Assembly: GCA_963377175.1 (NCBI GenBank)
Contig: CAUJNA010003774.1
Coordinates: 339,781-403,780, forward strand
Direction: 5' to 3'
DNA length: 64,000 nucleotides
From: Effrenium voratum
Lineage: Eukaryota; Sar; Dinophyceae; Suessiales; Symbiodiniaceae
Position numbers and translations under genes: made by a program
Notes under the pieces: generated by a model
Told to the model about the DNA's origin: nothing
Databases searched by the model: none
Seen by the model: only the letters and a program-made list of their open reading frames with translations
Shown here: piece by piece, positions 21,215 through 32,738 of the stretch
Numbering within the stretch: the stretch's first letter is position 1
Layout of the letters: every line of letters starts with the position of its first letter

Positions 21215-22188
21215 CTGTGAGCGTTTTGAGCATAAGGCCAATGAAGCTCACCAGCCGCGGGTGCCTGAGCTCTTTCAGGTTTGTGACCTGGCCATCGGAC
21301 GGCACGTCGAAGCGCCCACGGCCCTGTTGCCAGCTATGCTTGCAGTGTGCCCTTCACCTTGCTTGTGGCATAGCGGTGCGGGGAATAAGAAATGGAATGA
21401 GCCCAAGAAAAGCCATTGGTGGTTTCCTTTAAGGGGACCAAAGCCTGGGTTCATTCCCTCATTCCCTGAGCACCAGCAAGTTATGTACCCATGTAGTTTG
21501 GCCTTTGTGTAGAGGGGCACCTCAATTGGTAAGTGGTTGACTTTTGGTCTGAGCGTAGTTGACAAGAGGTTGACAACTGTTGCGCTGGCGCAAGCGCCTC
21601 TTTTTGGAACTCCTGCAGCTGCTCCTTTGAGACCTGGTGACGAACCTACACAAAATCCGGTTGTCCTTTCTGGGGGGGGGGAAGGCTCGTGCCTGAAAGG
21701 TAGGCTGGCCATGTGGGTAAGGGTTCTAGAGAACAACAGGAACCCTTCAAAAGCGAGCGTGTAGTCTGGCCCCGCTTGCCACATGCAAGATGCATGTAGA
21801 AAAGGACATTAAGTCACAACCACGGGGACCGGTCGGAAAGTCTATGGCCTGGCCATCTATGAGGTGCAGCTTCTTCACTGCCACCTGCACCAAATCCCAG
21901 TGATCGAACTGCTGCTGATTGGAGACCCGTGGCATTTCAAGGGTTCAGCCGGTGCACGAAATGTGACGTTGTAATTTCAGATGAGCTTGGTGCTCATCTC
22001 AGTTGCCCAAAGGACCCAGAAATAGAAGTTAACCTTGCGCAAGTGAGTCATGGAAACCTGTATCCCTTCGAATTGTCCGAGTTCATTTGCTCGTGCCCTT
22101 ACCCGACTAAGCCTCCAAAACGCCGGGAGGCCTCCTGGCCCAAGTAATTGCCGCGGTACACGGCGCCAAAGCCACCAGAACCCAGCAC
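21215..22188 (-). CDS. TKL kinase N-lobe exons (P-loop, VAVKK, HPRLVSFIG)
   Basis: Exon 22135-22188 (54 nt) gives VLGSGGFGAVYRGNYLGQ, a complete glycine-rich ATP loop. Exon 21849-21884 (36 nt) gives VAVKKLHLIDGQ with the ATP-anchoring lysine. The exon starting at 21287 gives VTNLKELRHPRLVSFIG, the end of helix C and beta-4; its end near 21215 is approximate. All three begin in phase 0 after AG|G or CAG|G acceptors; donors are GA and GC. The next recognisable pieces, VTEFMPNG and SLYDALHQRK, are at 5.7-5.57 kb beyond the 13.5-kb transposon, and the C-lobe is at 1.7-0.67 kb. About ten residues between SFIG and VTEF are missing, so a small exon is unplaced. Upstream exons were not identified. 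Confidence 0.8.
21378..21478. mobile_element. Dispersed repeat (TTTAAGGGGACCAAAGCC family), copy 1
   Basis: It shares GGTTTCCTTTAAGGGGACCA, AAGCCTG and GTTCATTC blocks with 55866-55977; fragments recur near 56020-56100. It lies in a kinase intron. No ORF. Confidence 0.55.
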
Positions 22189-24332
22189 CTGCCGTGCATT
22201 CGTGACTCAACACATCCTGTACTTGACTACTTGATACATCTGTAAATACTGTTTTTTCATTAGTGTTATTGTTGTTATTATTGTTTTTGTTATTGACAAC
22301 ATGTTAAGTACTACTATGATTATATATATAACATCTATCTGTCAATTGACCCCCCCACACAAAGAAAAAAGAAAGATAAAAAAAAAGGAAGAAACAAAAT
22401 ATGGGCTGCATCATACCGCCCGGCTACGTTTTGTCTTCAAATGTTGACAGCCGCAACATTCGCGGCAACAATCACAACAGAAGCATGTGGGACATTGGGT
22501 GCAACCAACTGAGCGATTGAACGGCAGCTGTATGCTGGGGTGCTGGGGTGCTGGGGTGCTGGGGTGCTGTGACGTTTCATCTTGCAATCATACTGCTAAA
22601 GGCAGGCTCCGTCAAACAAAAAGGGCTCTGCTTTGGCCTTCTCCTCACAGAAGCCGTGTCATTTGCGTACCAAGCACAGAAAAATACCCCCCCCCCCCCT
22701 CACACACAAAAAAAAGAAGGAACAAAAAAACGAAGCAAACGGCCCTTTGAAGGGCTTTCCAGCCCACACGCCTTGCCAAGCTGAAGGTCCTCTGCGTTCA
22801 GGAGCAGCTTCCTAGGCTCCTCCTGCACCACCTGACGGTGGAGCAGAGTTCCACCCACATCACCTGACACAAATACAAATTCTGGCCTCATTACTTTATC
22901 ATGATGAAAGTCGCCCCCTCAGTGAGGCAGGGGGATCATTTTCGAACACCGATTTCGGCTCATTGTCGAACACATGCAACGGGATCATAAGAGATGGGTT
23001 AAAGGGAAACAACCCCATTTTCTAGAAACGTTCAAAACATAACCCCAGAACATGTACACGCAAAAAAACTCTTGTGCAGTCCGGAAACAACAACCCTCAC
23101 TTCATTGCTTTCTGCGCTATTGCAACGAAGCTTCCAAGGTAGCATCTTGCACAAAGACTTTGCGGATGCAACTTTCAACAGTGCTTGCGGCGGGCACAAC
23201 TCTCAACGCCGGACAAAGCATGCTAGACGTGTCGGAGTTGGAACGTCTACTTGAAAGCAAAGGGAGTGATGCTTGTCTGAAAATCCCCACCCGGCAAGTG
23301 CTCGGTGTTTGCCTATCGGCCCCCAGCCGGCTCGCAACTATCCAAGGTTCCATTCCTGAAAAAAACAATTGGGTGTATGTTCTAAACAAGTAAAGGTTTC
23401 AAGGGCAAACGCCCGCCATGCAAAGCTCCGGGGTCGAGCAGTACGGGCCCAGCCTTCTTGGCGACCGGCGATCGCGGCTCGGCCCTAAGCTGCACTTCAC
23501 GAAGCAAAAGTCCTTTGAACAGGCTTGGTCAAAGCCCTGCCCCCACTGGGGTGCCAAGACTGTGGCGGTAACGTTCTGGGTGGCGTGGTGCTTCTTGGCG
23601 GCGTGGTGCTTCTGGGCGGCGTGGTGCTTCTGGGTGGCGTGGTGCTTCTGGGTGTCTGGTTTTTCGCCCGGTCTGGGTCGATGCCCTGGCCGACTGAGCT
23701 TCGAAGAGTGTCAGTGGCAATGTGCCCCCCCGCTGAACTTCCGCAAATATGTCTGAACGCGTGCACTCAAACTGGCTGCAAATGACCAACTCAAACGATT
23801 GAGTTCGTGCCTTCGCCTGCACCTCCGCAACCTGGCAATGCGCCATGCAGTGAACCAAAACACTCTCTGGCTGCGAGCCGTACCAGCTCACGGTCAAGAA
23901 ATGTTCTGCAAGTCTACAACCTCAACCGCCAACAGCTCATCCAATTTGTCTTGTCAGCATAAGTTTGCTCCTTGCCTGCGCAGCCTTCTTGGACCTGACA
24001 CCGACGAGCTCTTGAGACTTTACAATTGTTTTTCCAGTGTTACGCCATCGCTCCCAGCTCACACCGCTTGCATCGAGCTCAAGGTGGACAACACTTGAAG
24101 CCTTGAGGCTGGGTTTCTACACTAAGGGGGCTGCTTGTCTATCCCACAAACAGTGGAAAAGGCCCAAAGGCTTTGAGAAGATCCACTTGGAGTAAGATTA
24201 CCATGTATTGTTGGATGGTATTCACGATTGACAGCACCTGCCCTCCTCTCCATGTACAAAGTTTTGGTTGTACGATCTTCATGAACACTTCCCAAACAGA
24301 TAGGGCGGAACTTGTTATGGGCCAGTGATTTT

Positions 24333-24450
24333 GTTGTGGACTTTGGCAATGAACTCAGCCGCTAGCATCGGTCTCAAGTTCTCAGAGTTGCGCAGCAGGA
24401 GCTTCTCGCAAGCCCTCAAGCGTCGCATGCGGTCAATGTCACATGCAAAC
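24333..24450 (-). CDS. Candidate exon, unknown helical protein
   Basis: The minus strand reads RMRRLRACEKLLLRNSEN then LRPMLAAEFIAKVHNKI, a charged helical segment with protein-like composition in an otherwise poor region. Splice sites were not fixed. No family is recognised. Confidence 0.3.
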
Positions 24451-25799
24451 ATGAGCTTACCCAAGCAAACTCCAAAAAAAAGAAGCACTTCGCAATACAG
24501 CCATCTTTTATGTGAAGTGACTCGACCAAAACAAGGTTTGCACTCAGAAGCCTTAAAGCTCGGAATGCCTGTTGACAAGCAAAGCAATTGTCTGAGCACT
24601 CAGCCCATCACCGACCTGATGTGCTGGTATGTTGTTTTTCATAGGCATTTGTGCTGCACAAAATCATCCAGCTGAGAATCGATCCCGCCACAATCGTCAC
24701 AAAAATGAACAAATGCAGCGCTAGGTCTGCGCGATTTGGCTTCTCTGAACTGGGTGCGCTGCAGTGTACTGCACCTTCACCGTGTCCGGGTTAGCCTGTC
24801 TGGCTGTGCTCTTCTCTCGCCTTCATGTCCTTCTTTGAGGCATTATCAGCATGTGTTCTCTATTGTTGAGATCCCAGAAACCGTCTGAGCGGAGACCACT
24901 TCAATTGGGCTCAGAACGTTTGCAAGCGCCAACCTCAGTACCAAGCCTGCACAATCTGGCCAGAGAGCCAGCTGCCGCCACTCTTGCTGTAGACCTGCGA
25001 CACCCCAAAAACCTTCCTCCTCTTGCCCTGGCAAATGGTCAGCTAACACTGATCCAACCTAAAATGGCTTTCCTCTACCCCCAAACCACCACCGGCCCCA
25101 AACCACCACCGGCCCCAGGGTTTCATGGTCTGAGCGTTGGGCGGGCGTGGATGGCAAAGTGAACCCGCCAACAATCCATCTTCATGGGGCAGCTCGCCCA
25201 TCACTGCCTCCACCTGCTGACCGATCTGATACTCCTCGCTCCTGGGCACCCTAGCCGTGGATTCTAAGTCAACTGAGTGGGACTCTGCTGCTGAGCCTGT
25301 CCGCAACTGGTGGTTGGTTGATGAATTAAAACGGCCCCGCAACAAAACCATGTCTGTTCACTTCGCTGTATGGCCTGTAGCCATGGCAGCCTTCCGACAC
25401 GCCCTTGACGTTGCTGAGATGTCCAAGGAGAGTATCCACCTGCGGCTGCATCCTGTCGCGTGAGGCGGCCATGCGGTTGGCCTCATGAGTCTTGATGCCG
25501 GACGGAGCCAAGGCTAAGGTTGAGCTAGAAGCAAAACACTTGAGATGCCCTGAGTGGACTGCAGGTAGCTCTCGCTCTCCGGCCTGCTTGGCAGGGCTGG
25601 CAGCAGGCGCGGGGCCACCTCTCAATGGCTTTGTGCACTCCGGCTGTCAAGCGAAACCAGCCGCGCGCTTTGCTGCTCAAAGGGAGTCACAGTGGTTGCT
25701 CCAGAACCTCCAGTTTGGCGCGGCCTCCTTGTTCTATCTGGCTTGGAACCCACCAGAAGGTTCATTTTTCTCAGGAAACCGTCTCTGAGGTTCCATTCT

Positions 25800-25990
25800 T
25801 ATGGATTGGAGGGCACCCCGTCCAAGTAGTTTCTCTTTTCCTTTTCGGTTGGAGCCTCCCGCAGCCGGGGCTCGGCCCGCAGGGCAGCCGCCAGGGCTCT
25901 GGAGGTGTCCCGTCCCAAGAGGTGCAGCGCCAAGGCCTTCGCCAGGTGAGTCAGAATCAAAACCCGGTACAAACATGGTCGACCCAGAGC
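25800..25990 (-). CDS. Candidate TPR-like exon
   Basis: The minus strand reads HLAKALALHLLGRDTSRAL, AAALRAEPRLREAPTEKEK and RNYLDGVP, spaced like a tetratricopeptide helix pair (A..L..AL..A...P). Another weak candidate is about 25390-25520 (KTHEANRMAASRDRMQPQ). They may belong to the gene that includes the candidate exons at 27.8-29.9 kb. Confidence 0.35.
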
Positions 25991-26618
25991 CATGCTTCAA
26001 GAATTAAGGCGGATATCCGCAGCTATTTATGGCAAGAGGATTGTCCCCTACTAACCTTCATCTAAATACCCGAGTCTTGATTGTGATTCAGGTTGCTTGC
26101 CAGATGGACGTTGGTGATAGTTTGATGCTAGTCCCGGTGCTGGTCCCTGTGCCAGTCCCCGATTTTCACGCACTTGGTTCAACTTGACAGCGGTTGGGGT
26201 TGTTTTTTGCCAGCCAGGCAGGGAGCAATTTTGTTTATAGGTGATCCTACGTTTCGGGTTGCGAGCATCATTGGCTATGGTCAAGCCTCCCTTCATGGAC
26301 GGCACCAGTGCAAGTGAAACAAATCAATCAGGTAGGAATGATTGGATTTGGACGGCTTAAGATTGAAGGGTTCAAAATGAAGAGTTGTTTGCGTTCTGCA
26401 GTGTGTCAGCCATCTCATGCCTGCTTGGTGTGACTACCAGATTGTGGAAATATACCATTTGTTTGAGATTGTCTAAAGCGGAAGCACCCTGTTTCAATGA
26501 TTTGCACACTTCGAATACTACCTCGGGAACAGGCAGGTCACATCGAATTGATCCGTTAGCTCATCATGCTCATCCCACTCGGGCTTTCCCCGCAACGCCA
26601 CTTCAAATGGGTCACAGG

Positions 26619-27681
26619 TCAGTCCGCAAAGCGCGGGCCGATGCCGGCGGGATCAAAGTCCATAGGTGGCGGGGCAGGCGCCGCAGGTGCCGGCGGCGCC
26701 ACGCCGGGCATCCCGCCCATGCCGCCCATGCCGCCCATGCCCGGGATGCCGCCACCCTGGCCGGGCATGGGCACACCCATGTCCTTGTAGAACTTGCTGA
26801 GCTGCGTCCTGGACAGCTCCAGGGAGGCATTGTGCGCCTCCTTCATGGCCAAATACACCGCATCTGCCAGCACCTCTGCCGTCAGGTTCGCTTCCATGAC
26901 ACTCTCGTCGATCTCCACACCCAAGGGCGCCAAGTCACCACTGATGCTCACCTGGTGGCTGGATGAAAGCTGCGAAAGGAAACTTCAAGAAGGTCATTCA
27001 ATTGGGTGGCCCTCACTTGTAGGATCATGCACTCGGCTAAATGCGGCGTGGGTCGTCCCCTTTGTGGCGGGATATTGTCGGGATGCGGCTTGCATTTTAA
27101 TGCAAGCCAGAACCCACATGAAATATTTTCGATTAAAGCCATCTGATCCATCTGCCATTTCTTCGTATAATTTCAACCGATCCCCAAGTATAGCACAGCT
27201 TTCGCCCCCGTTCCCCCCCCCCCCGAGCCAGCGAGCAAGCTGAGCGAGCTCCGTTTTTGAGAGAGGCACCTTCACCTTGCCGCCCAAAGCCGTGCCGCTG
27301 GAAGGCGTGTCCCTCAGCTGCTTCTGTAACTCCGGCATCTTCTTCATGGCCTGAGCGCAGCAAACAACCCTAAGGCCGCCCCTCAAAGGAAACCGCGGGC
27401 TTGCAAAAGTCTGAAAAGTGCTTCAGCCTAGTCTGAGACTTCAATGAACTGGCGACTCGGACTATGTCTTTAAAACTGAAGGATGATGGACAAATGGCTC
27501 TCTCTTGACACGGCCAACGGGGGCTCCCTCCGTCTGCCTCCGCCACCTTCCCCATGGATCCCATGAGGTCTCCCAAGTTGGGCGTCGCTCTGCGCGCCAC
27601 CAGGCCGCGGCTGAAGGCATCCCCGGCCACAACCGCAGCCACAGCCAGGCAAACGCTCAACAGGGGCCGCCGCAAAGCCAT
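26619..27681 (-). CDS. ybaB/ebfC-like: YbaB/EbfC-family nucleoid protein, probably plastid-targeted
   Basis: Three exons. Exon 1 (27538-27681) starts MALRRPLLSVCLAVAAVVAG, a signal peptide, then DAFSRGLVARR with Phe at the expected cleavage site, and the first conserved helix (LGDLMGSMGKVAE). Exon 2 (27270-27350) gives AMKKMPELQKQLRDTPSSG and GGKVK. Exon 3 (26619-26951) gives VSISGDLAPLGVEIDESVM, LADAVYLAMKEAHNASLEL and a GGMGGMGG/Pro tail to TGA. Joined, they follow the YbaB/EbfC fold (helix, G.VKV.VSG strands, helix, Gly/Met-rich tail). Family members are dimeric DNA-binding nucleoid proteins; the bipartite-type leader implies action on plastid DNA. Intron 1 has a GC donor (GAG|GCAGAC), intron 2 a GT donor. 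An in-frame ATG 33 nt upstream would spoil the signal peptide, so the internal ATG is preferred. Confidence 0.85.
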
Positions 27682-27769
27682 GGCGCGCGTCCAAAACTCT
27701 TCTTGGAAATGCACTGAATCCTGTACCTCTCGTAGCTGCTTTGACTAGTTTGTATCTTCGGCCACGAAA

Positions 27770-28130
27770 TTATCGGCACAATCTGGGCCCCATATAGACT
27801 TTGCAAACCAGGGCAAAGCCGCGAGCCCAAGCAGCGCACACCATTTGCAACATGGCAGCATGTCTCTCCATGGAGCAGCCCCCCAACTTTTTCAAAACCT
27901 CACTGCCATCCTCCCGCCTGAAATAAATGAGTGGGGGCCTCCGATGATGTCCGCGATGCCTGCCGGGCGTTTGCACATGCACGCAAAAAGGTATCGTCTT
28001 AAACCGCTCAGAAATTGGAGCGCTTCAGGTTTGGGGTTGGGTCTATGTGGCGAAGACGCCTGCTGAAGCTTCTCCAGTGCTCCTTCAGCATCACCTTGCC
28101 TGTGCAAACTGAGAATCGGAAAGCAAAGTC
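27770..28130 (-). CDS. Candidate exons upstream of the YbaB gene
   Basis: Two minus-strand segments in different frames look coding. One is near 27900-28110 (GDAEGALEKLQQA, then PEALQFLSGLRRYLFACM), TPR/PPR-like in its first helix. The other is near 27775-27920 (FRREDGSEVLKKLGG, SMERHAAMLQMVCAAWARG). An intron between them is likely. Function unknown. Confidence 0.35.
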
Positions 28131-28459
28131 TTTTCCTTGTCTTTGCCACTAAATGCTCAACTGCCATGCACACAATCTACCCCTCCCACGTTGCCATGGC
28201 ACCTGTGGGAGGGCACCCCCCTGTGAGTTGCCATGTTACTGGGAGAGAGGGTCTCAAGCTCAACTCGGGCGAGGCGAGAATCGCGCTCAACTCGCGCTCG
28301 GACGTCGAAATGCGTTAGACTGGGCCGCGGGCAACAGCAGGCCTCGGCAGTTGCATGCATCTGGCCAACCTCCCCACCAAACCCAAGTGGCTTCACGCGG
28401 CTTGAAAGAGCGCTCGTAGGTGAGTCATGATCGAACACGTGAATCTATCCAATCCTTTT

Positions 28460-28678
28460 CTAGTCTTCGTGTTTCCAGGTAGTCGATGGTGCAAACTCAA
28501 ATTCAATTCCATCACCCACAGCAACTGGCATGACATAGGTGGCTCGTCTGCTTTTTAACCAAAAGCAAAACATTGTGGAAACCAAAACAGCCAGCGTCGC
28601 GAACGGACCTGGGTGGACTCGAAACACCATTGACGTGTGTGTCAAGCGGATCCATGGTCCAACTATTCCATATGCCAT
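28460..28678 (-). CDS. Candidate small membrane protein or exon
   Basis: A 72-residue minus-strand frame: MVFRVHPGPF, a hydrophobic helix (ATLAVLVSTMFCFWL), then KSRRATYVMPVAVGDGIE and FEFAPSTTWKHED to a stop. Composition is protein-like. No family is recognised. Confidence 0.3.
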   Translation of the reverse strand: MAYGIVGPWIRLTHTSMVFRVHPGPFATLAVLVSTMFCFWLKSRRATYVMPVAVGDGIEFEFAPSTTWKHED

Positions 28679-28679
28679 T

Positions 28680-31000
28680 ACCCGAACCCTATTCTCTGTC
28701 GTCTAGCTGGGCCAGCAAATTCCTTATCTGCAGCAACAGAAACAAAAAGCAACACCATGAACTCACAGCGAAACTCGGTGAATACACAGACTGACAAGAC
28801 AGACAAACACGCTGACAGTCCCAACAAAACAACAAACCAACAAAAACAAACATTGGCACCAGTAGCTGCAAAATTCGCGCGGGAGACATGAAGGCGGCAA
28901 AGGTTCCCCCTCCTGCCCTCGAGGCAAGCGTCCGTAGCCAAGCCAAGTCCGAACTTCAGCCTCTGCTGGCAGATCAAGTGGCTCCATGTCCTCAATCCCA
29001 TGGCGAATTGGAGCACAGCCCGGGCTCAGCGCTCGCTCTCATCTTGCTCGCCAAACCGTTAGCGTGCCGATATTTAGGCGAAGCTTGGACTTTGCTTGAG
29101 AAATTAGGTTGCAACACTCGTTCTTTATAATGCTGATCAATTCTTGAACTTAAATAGGACACAGACATTGGGGCTATTGTGAATGGTTGGCATTCCTAAA
29201 ATGTGTTGGCCGTCTTCCATTGAGGTTGGACTACCTGTCAGAAAGCCCTTGCCTTCTCAGCGCGCTTCAGGCGTTCACCCGCACGTTGCAGGCAGCTCAA
29301 CCTCAAAAGAGCGGGGGTCCCAGTCCTAATTCGCAATCCGCGGTGGGGCACTGCAATTGGCCTCGCTTAAAACAACCCAACAATCGGTGCACCATACGCC
29401 CAAATGAGGGAAACCCCGACTGTGTATGTGGTTTGCGCTAGGTGCGATTTGTTTTGTTGAGACTCCGACGCGCATGTAAATATCGCTGCAAGACATCAAA
29501 CACCGACCCGTATCGCAGCGGCCAAGGACAATGTAATTGCAACTGTCGCAGGTGCCAGCAGCAAAATTCAAATCAACATGTTGAGAAGATCAAAGCCTCG
29601 GGCGCTCCCAATTTTATTTTTTTTCAAACAGAGCATGAACTATAGAACCAAAAGCGTCATATCTCATAACAAACAAACAAAAGCGAAATCAAGCCGCGCA
29701 TAGGACTCTCATCTTGCCATGGTTCACGGGGCCGGGGCTCCGCGCGCATGCGAGGTCGTGCCGAGGAAAAGCTGTGCTTGGCCGAGGCGGCAGGGCCACA
29801 GCCCGCCCTGGTCCAAGCGCTCCAACTCCTGGGCTCCAGGGGCGTCCCAAGCGGTTTTCTAGAAAGATTCGGATCTTGGAAATGGAAGGCACCCCTAGAA
29901 GCTACCCAAAAAAACGTTCATCTGCGTCACTTGCTCAAAACCCGGTATCAAAGTGGTCGACCCGGAATCCCAGAACCATGCTTCAAGAATTAAGAAGGCG
30001 GATATCTGCAATTTCTGGTTGGGATTGTCCCTGGCTCAGCTGTGCTTGTGTTTGTTTGCCGGGACTTTTTGCGAAGAGGTTAGGGGAAAATTCGGGAAGC
30101 GGATGACCAAGTCTCGTCCCGAGGTGATACTGGTGTTGAATGGTGGGTGCTTAGCGTTCATCTTCCCCTTGAAGGCGTGACAGCATGTCCTTTGGTGCAT
30201 ATTCGGCAGAGATGGGCCTTTCAAACCGGAAGAGGGTGATCAAAATTCAGGAAATGGCAAACGCGGGCTGGCCCCGGAAATTTGAGCTGCCTTTGTACTT
30301 GCAGGGAAGGGGCGAGGATGGCAACCTGAGAAATGGTCAGGTTAGGGTGGTACGGTCTTGTCCACAAGCCGGAATATTTTAGAACGTAGCCAGCATAATC
30401 CAACAAGCGCCAAAGGGTCACCGATTGGCGGGGTGGTCCTACAGAGGGGTTCAGAAGCCCAGATCGGCACTGCCAACAGCTTGGTGACATGGGGCTGGAT
30501 GGTACCCGAATGGGGTTTGTGCGTGTGGGCATTGCTGAGGCGAACATGCGGCGCAAACCCTCAGGAAGTTCTTTGGATCAAATCATCCAATTGTCTGGCT
30601 GCGCATTTACGATCCCACAAATGATCTCACATGTGCGTTCTGATACGTTCTGTGTTTTTGCAATGCGGTGCAATAAGCGAGCTTGGTCGCGGTTGCATCC
30701 AAAGGCTCCTTATTCGGCCCAAGGAAGTTGCACAGCCGCATAAAACTCAGCTGTACACTGATCGAAGCAATGCGGTGTAATGCCCTGCTTCGGAGCCATG
30801 CGCCCTAGCAACTTAAGAAGGGGGCGGCCCAAATCTTAGTCTCAGTCCTTGCGGACGAGCACCCAAAAGAGCGTGGTCTTGCCACGGGTTGGGCACAAAA
30901 ATTCAAGGCCCCTTCGGGGCGAGCAATGTGTTATAGCGTCTCGCAAATTCAAAAGCATCGTGCACACGATCATCATGCAATCCACGCAATTTCCGTTGGC
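28680..31000. other. Non-coding stretch with a dispersed repeat pair
   Basis: 29950-30000 shares GCTTCAAGAATTAAG and TGGTCGACCC with 25975-26010, indicating a dispersed repeat family. The minus strand at 29760-29850 contains LERLDQGGLWPCRLGQAQ, possibly TPR-like. Otherwise I see no supportable gene. Confidence 0.35.
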
Positions 31001-31044
31001 CCTCACTCATCGCCAGGTTTCTACGTCAGCCTGCGAGGCACGCA

Positions 31045-31242
31045 GGCAAAAGCCGTGTCTCAAACATCCAGTTCGCAGGCAAAAGCCGTGTCTCCGACAT
31101 CCAGTTCCTCACCCCTTCCCAGTTCCACTGTCGTTTTGCTTGTGAGCGAATGCTGAAGCCTTCGGCCCAGGACTGAGCCCGTTTCCCTCCCAGAATCTAG
31201 GGCCAACCTCCTCAGCATATCGGGGCCGACACCGACCAGCAT
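31045..31242 (-). CDS. Candidate exon with an in-frame 33-bp duplication
   Basis: The minus strand reads PDMLRRLALDSGRETGSVL, then EELDVGDTAFACELDV. The end is a duplicated 33-bp unit (CAGGCAAAAGCCGTGTCTC on the plus strand) that repeats ELDV.DTAFAC. A further candidate is 31330-31420 (RDVSVRSLDDLLALDGDS). Function unknown. From 31520 to 32290 nothing is supportable. Confidence 0.3.
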
Positions 31243-32290
31243 TTAACACTCGGAGAAAACACATAAAAGTCTCCAATCAGGAGCCCACTGAATATCAAAC
31301 GAACCTGGCAACAGGGCAGATCTGAGCGGCTGATACTGACCGAATCTCCATCCAAAGCAAGCAAATCGTCAAGCGAGCGAACGGAGACGTCTCGTTGCCG
31401 CTGAAGCACCGGACTCTTTGCAAAAGGGTAGAAGGTCTTGCAGTCGCTGCGACCGGTGGCAAAAGGTCGTCCGTAGCTCTGGATTGCCAAAGCCTCAGCT
31501 TCACAGGAGCACCTCAAGGAAACAATTCTCAGGGAAAGTGTGAAGGAATCCGATCTCCCTAAGAGGCTGCCAAATGTTTAGCTCCGAATGGACCTTGGCA
31601 TGTCGGCTATAGTCATGGCAACCACGTGGACTCGCAGCGGAAACAAGCCAGTCATAGCCAGGCTTGTTGAATCACAGCAGCAATCACAATTACAGCTGGT
31701 TTGAGCAATTAAAGGTGCATGCACAAGTGCTATGAAAATCAGGACAATGACCTGTTTGGCTGTCGTGCATTACACTAGAAACAGGAAGGAGTGCGCAAAG
31801 TGTCCTTCTGCTGAGTGAACCCGCATCGGCGATGATACACGAGGCAGTATCCTGTCAATAAGCTACAGTTCGCCAATATGTCTTCCCTCTGGCCTCCTGT
31901 TGTGAAACACCGAATCCTGAGAGCAGGAACACTGCCGCAAACCTGCCAAGTGCATGCACATATTATGTATGGCATGCATGCATAAATCGAAGGACTTAAG
32001 GTCAGCTCCCACTAAGCATGCATGCGCCCGCCTGCAATCTTTAACACCAGATTAGATGTGACTAGATGCACTGCGAGGAAGGCGCGAGAACTGAGGAATA
32101 GAAGCGACCCAAAATCATGACCTTTCTTCCGCATGTGAGGACACATAGGCGGGCTGCGAGCGGAGCGGGCACGTTTGGAGGCGGGAACCTTTGACACGGC
32201 CGCGGGCATTGTTGCATAACCTTGACATAATAAACCCTCTGTGGACTTTCAGTGGGTCGACTTCTCGCATTTTGTGGCTGGGGGGAAAAA

Positions 32291-32544
32291 CTAGAGAGGG
32301 AGAGAGAGAAAGACAAAGAGACAAAGAGACAAAGAGACAAAGAGACAAAGAGACAAAGAGACAGACACACAGACACACAGACACACAGACAGACAGACAA
32401 ACAGACAAACAGAGAAAGACAAAGAGACAAAGAGACAAAGAGACAAAGAGACAAAGACACAGAGACACAGAGAGACAGAGAGACAGAGAGACAGAGAGAC
32501 AGAGAGACAGAGAGACAGAGAGACAGAGAGACAGAGAGACAGAG

Positions 32545-32589
<45 letters not shown>

Positions 32590-32705
32590 AACAGACAAAC
32601 AGACAAACAGAGAAAGACAGACAGACAAACAGACAAACAGACAAACAGAGAAAGACAAAGAGACAAAGAGACAAAGAGACAAAGAGACAGACAGACAGAC
32701 AGACG

Positions 32706-32738
<33 letters not shown>

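Larger units (their letters stand above)
22190..26618. other. Mostly intronic or intergenic DNA with scattered candidate exons
   Basis: It contains a repeated CTGGGGTG tract (22530-22566), a C-run (22687-22698), a repeated TCTGGGTGGCGTGGTGCT tract (23570-23655) and a duplicated GGCCCCAAACCACCACC (25080-25115). The minus strand at 22750-22880 has LLLNAEDLQLGKACGLE, which faintly recalls a kinase core but lacks HRD and DFG. Two better exon candidates are listed separately. No RNA gene is apparent. Confidence 0.4.

Noticed and set aside
20409..21305. Long ORFs of CLFVCLFV or NKQTNKQT repeats
   Set aside because: Translation of the (CAAA)n tract.
22700..22891. Possible pseudokinase core (LLLNAEDLQLGKACGLE)
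   Set aside because: Only a faint resemblance. HRD and DFG are absent and no neighbouring kinase motifs fit.
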